A stretch of DNA of 36,277 bases from a virus. The stretch is from IMG/VR virus record IMGVR_UViG_3300033148_006253, positions 1-36,277 of that record. One strand, 5' to 3'. Shown one piece after another: positions 31,396 through 36,277 of this stretch (the stretch's first letter is position 1; the number at the start of each line of letters is the position of its first letter). Under the pieces are notes generated by a model, which was not told the DNA's origin, made no database searches, and saw only the letters and a list, made by a program, of their open reading frames with translations. The translations under genes were made by a program, and so were the position numbers.

Positions 31396-31680
31396 ATGAA
31401 AAAATGGCATTACATGACAATGCTCTCTTTGATTGTTTACTTTATTTGTATTCCTGTGTTAAGCTATCGTTTGGGTCAACAACGTGGTTTTGCAATAGGT
31501 TTTAGGTCCGGGCGAGAGTACATACCGTCAATACGCGAAATTCAAAAGAAAATAGGTTGTGTCAAAATTGATGGTATTATCGGTGCTGAAACGCTTAGAA
31601 AATGGGATGACGCCTATTGCGAGCAGGAATGGCTTAAAGAAGCCGACAAATATGTGGCCAAGGACGGACTGCTTGAGTAA
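31396..31680 (+). CDS. Membrane-anchored peptidoglycan-binding-like protein (94 aa)
   Basis: ATG 31396 follows GAGG at good spacing. Residues about 5-24 (HYMTMLSLIVYFICIPVLSY) form one N-terminal membrane span. Residues about 46-72 (SIREIQKKIGCVKIDGIIGA, ETLRKWDDA) match half of a PG_binding_1 domain (Q.kLG...DG..G..T...W). An N-in, domain-out cell-wall-contacting protein is inferred; it could take part in lysis or superinfection blocking. No catalytic domain is present. Confidence 0.68.
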   Translation: MKKWHYMTMLSLIVYFICIPVLSYRLGQQRGFAIGFRSGREYIPSIREIQKKIGCVKIDGIIGAETLRKWDDAYCEQEWLKEADKYVAKDGLLE

Positions 31681-31721
31681 GGAATTGGTGATGGAACGTG
31701 ATACTTTGCAGGACGCCGCGA

Positions 31722-31741
31722 CGAAGGCACGGATGCCTTCG
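31722..31741 (+). other. 8-bp hairpin upstream of the exonuclease gene
   Basis: CGAAGGCA pairs with TGCCTTCG over the loop CGGA. A T8 run begins 12 bases later, just before the shared leader TTGAAAGGGCAA of the exonuclease gene. The distance makes it a poor terminator; it resembles the other GC hairpins of this region. Confidence 0.5.
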
Positions 31742-31773
31742 GCCTGCTATAATTTTTTTTGAAAGGGCAATAA

Positions 31774-32676
31774 ATGATAACTGTAAAACAAAAAGAGCAG
31801 CGAAAAAATCATATCGGCGGCTCGGATATAGCCGCTATATTGGGGCTTAGCCCATTTGCGAATGCGTATGATATTTGGCTCCAAAAGACCGGGAAATTAG
31901 AGACGACCGATGAGCCAACTGACGCTATGGCGGTGGGCAATTTTCTTGAAAAGGGTGTACTTGATTATGCCGAATCTAAATTAGGACCACTGAAAAGAAA
32001 TCAATACCGCTCGGCCAAACACACTGGATTACCATTGGCTGTTAATTGTGATGCGATTGTTCTTGAGACCGGTGCTCCGGTTGAGGCTAAGACATCACAA
32101 TTATTTTTTCCGTATGGCCAGGGGCTATGGGGTGAACCGGGAACCGACGCTGTACCACCGGCCACGGTAGTCCAATGCCACGCACAAATGATATGCGTTG
32201 ATTGCGATTATTGTAACGTGGCGGCGTTAGTGGGCGGTAAAGGTTTGCTTATGTATATTGTGTCGAGAGATGCTGAGATTGAATCTATCATTCGACAAAC
32301 GATTAAAAAATTCTGGGAAAAAAATGTTTTAGCGGACATACCGCCTGAAGATATTATGCCTTCGATGCATTCGTTAAAAAGAATCAAGCGGGAGCCGAAG
32401 TCAATCGTTGATGTGCCGAAGGATTTAGTTGAAAAATGGCTTGAGACTAAAGAGGCGGAGGCAAAAGCAAAGAAGGCCCGGATTAAGGCGCAAGTTGAAT
32501 TATTGACTTATCTTGGTAAGGCCGAGGCGGGGCGATATGATGGTGGCCTGATTACTTATTTCGAACAGAGCAAGCGAGGTATTGACACAAAAAAATTAAA
32601 AGAATTACAGCCGGATTTGGCTGAGAAATTTGCAAAAATTAGTAAGTATCGAGTTTTGAGAAACAAAAAAGGTTAA
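31774..32676 (+). CDS. YqaJ-type recombinase exonuclease (lambda Exo-like)
   Basis: The 300-residue protein has HIGGSDIAAILGLSPF (residues 13-28), the acidic E60 in NFLEKGV, D93 in VNCDAIV and the E104-x-K106 pair in VEAKTS, the YqaJ/lambda Exo nuclease signature. It digests duplex DNA 5' to 3' and leaves single strands for annealing. A charged helix (EAEAKAKKARIKAQVELLTY) and a short C-terminal domain (KRGIDTKKLKELQPDLAEKF) follow. Genes for RecT and associated phage proteins come next. The leader TTGAAAGGGCAA precedes ATG 31774. Confidence 0.9.
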   Translation: MITVKQKEQRKNHIGGSDIAAILGLSPFANAYDIWLQKTGKLETTDEPTDAMAVGNFLEKGVLDYAESKLGPLKRNQYRSAKHTGLPLAVNCDAIVLETGAPVEAKTSQLFFPYGQGLWGEPGTDAVPPATVVQCHAQMICVDCDYCNVAALVGGKGLLMYIVSRDAEIESIIRQTIKKFWEKNVLADIPPEDIMPSMHSLKRIKREPKSIVDVPKDLVEKWLETKEAEAKAKKARIKAQVELLTYLGKAEAGRYDGGLITYFEQSKRGIDTKKLKELQPDLAEKFAKISKYRVLRNKKG

Positions 32677-32686
32677 GGAGCGAATA

Positions 32687-33646
32687 ATGGCAAAGAATAA
32701 TTTAGCACGTCGAAAACAACAATTGAAAGGATTGTTGAGCGAGGAGAATTTCAAAAAGAGTTTGCTTGATGTTTTGCCGAAGCATTTGACGCCCGAAAGA
32801 GTGGTTAAGATGGTATTGTTGGCGGCGTCAAGACAGCCGAGAATCTTCGAGTGCACGGATGCTTCTATCATCAAAGCAGCCATTACAAGCGGTCAGTTAG
32901 GTTTGGATTGTTCGGGAACATTAGGCCAGGCATATTTAGTACCGTATTTCAACGGCAAGATTAAGAAATATGAAGTTCAATTTATTCCCGGCTATCAGGG
33001 TTTAATCTCGCTGGCGAGAAGATCGGGTGAGATTCGTCGGATTGAGAGCCGAATCGTTTGTGAGAATGATAAGTTTGAGTTCGAATATGGCTTTAACCAG
33101 AATTTGAGACATATTCCTAACTTGCAAAACCCCGGACCGATGTCGTGTGTTTATGCAATTGCCGAATTCGTGGATGGTTCTAAACAGCTTGAAATTATGA
33201 CCGCGAAACAAATTGAAGGAATCAAAAATCGCAGTAAGGCAAAGAATGCCGGCCCATGGGTTACTGATTATGGCGAGATGGCACGCAAGACGGTTGTGCG
33301 TAGATTGTTCAAATATTTGCCTTGTTCGACGGAATTAGAGGTTGCGATTGAGGCGGATAATCAGCAATATGACTTTGAAACGCAAACGAATATCTCGGCA
33401 GGCATTGAAGGCACAAAAAAACAGCTTAAAAAGGTGGTCGAATCCAAAGAGGTAAAAGACGAAACGAACAATGATGTTGATTCAGAGACTACAACTGAAA
33501 CTCCGGTGGACGAAATTCCTGATAATGAAGTTACATTGAAATATCATTGCGTCAAGTGTGAGCATGATTTCGATGAGCCTAAAAAATCAGGGAAAGCTAT
33601 ATTGTGCCCGAAATGTTTGAGCGACGATATAATAAACAATCCGTAA
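32687..33646 (+). CDS. recT: RecT single-strand annealing protein with C-terminal zinc ribbon
   Basis: The 319-residue protein has the RecT core: HLTPERVVKMVLLAASRQPR, SIIKAAITSGQLGLDCSGTL, GQAYLVPYFNGK, VQFIPGYQGLISLARRSGEI, WVTDYGEMARKTVVRRLFKY, LPCSTEL. It anneals complementary single strands exposed by the upstream exonuclease. After an acidic linker (KDETNNDVDSETTTETPVDE) the end is YHCVKCEHDFDEPKKSGKAI and LCPKCLSDDI, a two-knuckle zinc ribbon not normal for RecT. The ribbon may recruit a partner or DNA. AAGGAG precedes ATG 32687. Confidence 0.95.
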   Translation: MAKNNLARRKQQLKGLLSEENFKKSLLDVLPKHLTPERVVKMVLLAASRQPRIFECTDASIIKAAITSGQLGLDCSGTLGQAYLVPYFNGKIKKYEVQFIPGYQGLISLARRSGEIRRIESRIVCENDKFEFEYGFNQNLRHIPNLQNPGPMSCVYAIAEFVDGSKQLEIMTAKQIEGIKNRSKAKNAGPWVTDYGEMARKTVVRRLFKYLPCSTELEVAIEADNQQYDFETQTNISAGIEGTKKQLKKVVESKEVKDETNNDVDSETTTETPVDEIPDNEVTLKYHCVKCEHDFDEPKKSGKAILCPKCLSDDIINNP

Positions 33647-33689
33647 GTGCCGATACCGTGATTGAATACACCCTTTCAAAGGCAGTTTC

Positions 33690-33715
33690 CCGGCTTCTGC
33701 CGAACAAAAAGCCGG
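33690..33715 (+). other. Hairpin in the spacer after recT
   Basis: CCGGCTT (33690-33696) pairs with AAGCCGG (33709-33715) around a 12-nt loop. The spacer also contains ACCCTTTCAA (33670-33679), the exact reverse complement of the shared leader TTGAAAGGGT. A T tract is missing, so termination is uncertain. Confidence 0.45.
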
Positions 33716-33774
33716 AGGCATTATTTGTTTTATATTGATTGACATTAAGAAATTTTAATCAAAAGGAGCGTAAC

Positions 33775-34425
33775 ATGAAAAAGATAAATGAGATGAAGAA
33801 GATTACTATTGAGCCGGCGAATTTCAGAAAAGCTGTATTTGAAATCAGAGGTTTAACGCCGTATGTGCAATTAAAATTCACCGAGAAGGCAAAGCAGCAA
33901 ATGATAAACAAACAAAAGGCCGGGCAGATAGCAAAAAAAGGAGAGAAAAGAAAACCGAAAGATTTTGAGAAACTATACGAAGAATCGATGCACATATCAG
34001 ATGAGGGATGGTATGGGATTCCATGTGCTGCTATTCGGTCGGCAATGATTTCGGCTTGCCGGATGGCTGGATTCCAAATGACAAGGGCTAAACTTGCATT
34101 TTGGGTTGTGCCGGACGGAATTGACAGAGATGATAATTTGACAACTCTCACGAAAATTACAAAAGGAAAGCCTAAGCCTTTATATGCACCGGTTACTATT
34201 GGTCCAGGAACAACTGATATTATCCCCCGCGCAATTTGGGCTCCGGGCTGGGAGGCGAAAGTTATTATTGAGTTTGATTCCGACCAATTTAGTTTAGTCG
34301 ATATATCGAATTTATTATATCGTGCAGGGATACAGGTGAATATTGGTTGTGGTCGTAACGATTCAAAAAAATCGGCGGGCATAGGACTTGGAAAATTTAC
34401 AATAATTGGAAAAGATGAAAAATGA
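33775..34425 (+). CDS. Conserved phage protein of the RecT neighbourhood, unknown function
   Basis: ATG 33775 follows AAGGAG; the product is 216 residues. FEIRGLTPYVQLKFTEKAKQ, KKGEKRKPKDFEKLYEESMH, ISDEGWYGIPCAAIRSAMIS, ACRMAGFQMTRAKL, PGWEAKVIIEFDSDQFSLVD, ISNLLYRAGIQVNIGCGRND and SKKSAGIGLGKFTI match a phage family I recall encoded near recombinases or replication genes. The small-residue-rich end (G.GR.DSK.S.GIG.G.F) resembles the Gly-rich loop of RAMP-type RNA-binding folds, but that is speculation. It overlaps the next gene by ATGA. Confidence 0.8.
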   Translation: MKKINEMKKITIEPANFRKAVFEIRGLTPYVQLKFTEKAKQQMINKQKAGQIAKKGEKRKPKDFEKLYEESMHISDEGWYGIPCAAIRSAMISACRMAGFQMTRAKLAFWVVPDGIDRDDNLTTLTKITKGKPKPLYAPVTIGPGTTDIIPRAIWAPGWEAKVIIEFDSDQFSLVDISNLLYRAGIQVNIGCGRNDSKKSAGIGLGKFTIIGKDEK

Positions 34426-34868
34426 AAACGAAATATACTGACGAATTGGAGTTCATACGCAAGCGACACGCCGGTCTTTTGAGACCGAGAGATATAGTAG
34501 CTTATGCCGAGCGTTCGGACACGGCTTTACATTCGTATTTTGAATGGGATGACGATAAAGCTGCGTATGAATATAGATTGGAGCAGGCGAGAAGATTGAT
34601 AAGAATTCACGTCTGCCTTTTACCAAATGACAACAAAACCATTCGAGTTTATGCGTCATTGCCATCAGACCAAAAAAAATCGGGCGGTGGTTATAGAACG
34701 ATTGTCAATATTCTAAATCACGCCGAAAGACGCGAAGAAATGCTGAAATACATTCTTGACGAATTGATTCGAGTGAAAAACAAATATGAGCATTTTTATG
34801 AACTCAAAAATATATGGATTGAGATTGATAAGGCAAAAGAAAAAAGAAAAGATGTTATGACGGCGTAG
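34422..34868 (+). CDS. Conserved phage protein (148 aa), partner of the preceding gene
   Basis: ATG 34422 overlaps the previous stop. FIRKRHAGLLRPRDIVAYAE, DTALHSYFEWDDDKAAYEYR and LEQARRLIRIHVCLLPN match a frequent phage family (LRPE.VV..AR....LH..FEWDD..AA..YRL.QAR.LIR). It is a two-part helical/beta protein of unknown role, often beside recombination genes. Its TAG stop (34866-34868) lies within the first units of the AGCNN array, so the gene ends exactly where the array begins. Confidence 0.82.
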   Translation: MKTKYTDELEFIRKRHAGLLRPRDIVAYAERSDTALHSYFEWDDDKAAYEYRLEQARRLIRIHVCLLPNDNKTIRVYASLPSDQKKSGGGYRTIVNILNHAERREEMLKYILDELIRVKNKYEHFYELKNIWIEIDKAKEKRKDVMTA

Positions 34869-35045
34869 CTCAGCACAGCTTGGCCAAACGCAGCGAAGCT
34901 CAGCACAGCAAAGGCAAAGCTGGCGGCGCGCAGCGCAGCGAAGCGTGGCGGAGCGCAGCCAAGCGAAGCGGAGCGCAGCCAAGCAAAACAAAGCTGGCGG
35001 GGCGTAGCATATCGCAGCATAGCACAGCGAAGCCCAGCGAAGCTA
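34862..35045 (+). repeat. Degenerate pentanucleotide array, consensus AGCNN, about 36 units
   Basis: From 34862 to 35045 almost every fifth base pair starts a unit AGCNN; variants are GGCNN, CGCNN, AACNN or ATCNN. The GC dinucleotide keeps one phase at 34863, 34868, 34873 and so on, apart from one unit pair near 34912-34920 and a single one-base phase change near 34996. The last two positions take most of the 16 possible dinucleotides, so only AGC is held. Longer identical blocks occur at multiples of five: GGAGCGCAGCCAAGC at 34950 and 34970, AGCTCAGCACAGC at 34867 and 34897. GC content is far above the neighbourhood. Confidence 0.9.
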
Positions 35046-35162
35046 ATGATGCGAAATATCAGGAAAAATGGTGTGTCGGCAAGCCTTTGCAAGACTTATG
35101 TACATGATATTGAAGTCGTCGGCAACATCCACCAGAACCCCGAATTATTGGAAAATAAATGA
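35046..35162 (+). pseudogene. C-terminal remnant of a YopX-family gene (38 codons)
   Basis: The frame from ATG 35046 encodes MMRNIRKNGVSASLCKTYVH followed by DIEVVGNIHQNPELLENK. The end is the typical YopX C-terminus (..DIEVIGNI.ENPELL), but the preceding about 90 residues of a YopX protein are missing; the same frame runs back through the AGCNN array without a stop to 34869. Replacement of the N-terminal part by the array is inferred. It overlaps the next gene by ATGA. YopX is a phage family of unknown function. Confidence 0.65.
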
Positions 35163-35530
35163 TGTATCCATTTGAGCAAATAAAAAATAACTTACTCAGC
35201 AGAAATGCCAAAATACAAATCGGAGAAGATGGCTTGGGTGGCCTTTATGGTTGGGGCAACGAAATCTTTGTCTTTATTTTTTCTTGGGGTAGGGGTTGGG
35301 AGCATTTGTCTGTTTCAGCAAAAGACAGATGTCCGACCTGGGATGAAATGACTTATTTCAAAGACATATTTTGGAAGCCGGAAGAATGCTGCATCCAATA
35401 TTTTCCCCGTAAATCTCAATATGTAAACAATCACCCGAATTGTTTGCATATCTGGCGCCCACTTAATGAAATCATACCTGAACCGCCGACAAATTTATTA
35501 GGAATTGTATCTGATGAAAGCGAGAATTGA
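35159..35530 (+). CDS. Conserved phage protein (DUF7694-like), 123 aa
   Basis: ATG 35159 overlaps the YopX remnant stop. WGRGWEHLSVSAKDRCPTWD, EMTYFKDIFWKPEECCIQYF, PRKSQYVNNHPNCLHIWRP is a well-conserved phage signature (GWEHLSVS..R.PTWDEM...KD.FW..EE...Q.HP....YVN.HP.CLHLWRP). I recall it as DUF7694, but could not check the number. Function is unknown. Confidence 0.82.
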   Translation: MMYPFEQIKNNLLSRNAKIQIGEDGLGGLYGWGNEIFVFIFSWGRGWEHLSVSAKDRCPTWDEMTYFKDIFWKPEECCIQYFPRKSQYVNNHPNCLHIWRPLNEIIPEPPTNLLGIVSDESEN

Positions 35531-35531
35531 A

Positions 35532-35642
35532 ATGTACACAAAAGGTAAGTGGAGCGCGAAAGGAACAATCATACAAAGCGAAGACGGTGTTACAATTGCT
35601 CAAGTTTGGCCGAATGTCAAATTATTGGCCAATAAAAATTGA
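35532..35642 (+). CDS. Truncated small phage protein (36 aa)
   Basis: ATG 35532 encodes MYTKGKWSAKGTIIQSEDGV and TIAQVWPNVKLLANKN. It looks like the first half of a common phage protein (M.YT.G.W......I...DG..IA.V.P..... then EANARLI..APELL), lacking the ANARLI..APELL end. Either it is a short version or a broken gene. The next 122 bases up to 35764 contain no convincing gene. Confidence 0.45.
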   Translation: MYTKGKWSAKGTIIQSEDGVTIAQVWPNVKLLANKN

Positions 35643-35764
35643 GGTGAATGTCCGCGAAAATCAAACAACGTCCATAGCAAAACATATTAATGTAATTCAT
35701 ATATCTTTGCAAATTAATTGCTATAAAAAATTATAGAAATCAGAATATTTGATAAGAACAAAAA

Positions 35765-36058
35765 ATGATTGAGATACGAGTAATTAGCGACCAAAATAAT
35801 TTAGTAAAAACAGTTACACAGTTGGCAAATTCCAGATATATTGGTTGTATTTATAAAGACACTCGTTTTTCATTAGAGAATGTCGCTGGAGATAACTGGA
35901 TTTTTGTATCACGAGACTATGACTGGGGCCATATAGGAGCTAAATCATCTTCTAAAACCGATGCAATAGAATATGTTCGTTCTTTGGACGCTCGCTTTTT
36001 CCGTTTTGATGCTCCAAAGGAATTGTATCTTTGGATGGCAAAAGAGGATAAAAAATAG
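35765..36058 (+). CDS. Hypothetical protein (97 aa)
   Basis: ATG 35765 has only a weak ribosome-binding site. The sequence is alpha/beta with MIEIRVISDQNNLVKTVTQL, DNWIFVSRDYDWGHIGAKSS, SKTDAIEYVRSLDARFF and a final ELYLWMAKEDKK. No family is recognised. It sits in the early unit with other accessory genes. Confidence 0.6.
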   Translation: MIEIRVISDQNNLVKTVTQLANSRYIGCIYKDTRFSLENVAGDNWIFVSRDYDWGHIGAKSSSKTDAIEYVRSLDARFFRFDAPKELYLWMAKEDKK

Positions 36059-36080
36059 ATGACAGACCGAGGTATATAAA

Positions 36081-36260
36081 ATGAAATTTATGATAAAACA
36101 AGGTTGGATATGGGAAATAAGATATTCAAACGGGCAACTCGCTGCTAAAAGCAATACTTATAGCACCAAAAACGCTGCTAAACGAGGGTTAGGAAGATTT
36201 CTGCGAAGCATCCGTGGTCTTTGGAATGAACGTCTGTGGAACCAGTTCGATGAATTATAG
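36081..36260 (+). CDS. Small DUF1508/YegP-like protein (59 aa)
   Basis: ATG 36081 follows GAGG. MKFMIKQGWIWEIRYSNGQL, AAKSNTYSTKNAAKRGLGRF shows the short beta-strand, S..Y.tK..A..G pattern of DUF1508/YegP repeats, with a basic C-terminal helix (LRSIRGLWNERLWNQFDEL). It is shorter than typical paired repeats. Function unknown. Confidence 0.55.
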   Translation: MKFMIKQGWIWEIRYSNGQLAAKSNTYSTKNAAKRGLGRFLRSIRGLWNERLWNQFDEL

Positions 36261-36272
36261 TAAGGGAACGAA

Positions 36273-36277
36273 ATGAA
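36273..36277 (+). CDS. Start of a further gene, cut by the right edge
   Basis: AAGGG is followed at good spacing by ATG at 36273 and two more bases. Nothing can be said of the product. Confidence 0.4.

Noticed and set aside
33759-34469. 236-codon open frame on the minus strand
   Set aside because: It lies opposite a conserved phage gene with a good start site; the minus product has no recognisable domain.
34862-35045. CRISPR array
   Set aside because: The repeat unit is 5 bases, with no 20-40-base repeats, spacers or cas genes.
34713-35092. Overlapping minus-strand frames and a plus-strand frame (34880-35107) across the AGCNN array
   Set aside because: The 5-nt period produces pentapeptide-like repeats in all frames; no start site or domain supports translation.
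35527-35736. Plus-strand 69-codon frame from TTG
   Set aside because: The 36-residue frame from ATG 35532 matches a phage family better; the longer frame shows no domain.

Overview
The window is 36 kb of a tailed double-stranded DNA phage. Every supported gene is on the plus strand, packed with ATGA/TTGA/TAATG overlaps, and the order is the classical head-then-tail order of a siphovirus: small-terminase candidate, terL, portal, protease, HK97-fold capsid, connectors, tail tube, frameshifted tail chaperone, tape measure and tail tip, with no contractile sheath. The host cannot be named from the sequence. The DNA is AT-rich (about 40% GC by eye), start sites use AAAGG/AGGAG Shine-Dalgarno sequences, and a lipobox-bearing spanin-like protein points to a Gram-negative bacterium. 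No integrase, repressor, tRNA gene or CRISPR array was found, so the lifestyle is undetermined. The first gene is cut by the left edge and a new gene starts in the last five bases, so the window is an internal or arbitrarily opened piece of the genome.

Layout. 1-2.4 kb: an alanine-rich phage protein with a triplet-periodic DNA tract, a Fis-type DNA-binding protein and a family 2 glycosyltransferase. 2.4-6.7 kb: small-terminase candidate, NinG-like protein, replication-initiator-like protein, possible helicase loader, several tiny zinc-ribbon proteins (two nested out of frame) and a DNA methyltransferase. 6.7-13.5 kb: TerL, a sigma-like HTH protein, a portal fused to a MuF domain, prohead protease and major capsid protein. 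13.5-20.8 kb: decoration-like protein, an internal terminator, a small membrane protein, a metallophosphoesterase, a 980-residue beta-helix-like virion protein and the connector, closure, gp10-like and tail-terminator genes. 20.8-25.2 kb: a second tail-terminator copy fused to a LamG-like domain, two tandem tail-tube paralogues, the tail chaperone with a -1 slippery site, and the tape measure. 25.2-30.1 kb: tail-tip genes, including a beta-propeller/carbohydrate-binding protein, and a unimolecular-spanin candidate. A strong UUCG terminator at 30.13 kb closes this late block.

30.16-36.28 kb is a second transcription unit, probably early. It starts with an AT-rich promoter region, followed by small genes separated by GC-rich hairpins and sharing the leader TTGAAAGGGTAA. 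Then come a membrane-anchored peptidoglycan-binding-like protein, YqaJ-type exonuclease, RecT with a C-terminal zinc ribbon, and two conserved phage proteins of unknown function. Exonuclease and RecT would act together as a Red-like recombination system, with the neighbouring conserved pair and NinG as possible partners.

The strangest element follows directly: about 36 consecutive degenerate 5-nt units of consensus AGCNN (34862-35045), GC-rich in an AT-rich genome. It begins at the stop codon of a conserved gene and runs in frame into what looks like the last 38 codons of a YopX-family gene. Another truncated gene follows. This AGCNN element and the duplicated, lectin-fused tail terminator are the best candidates for something undescribed.
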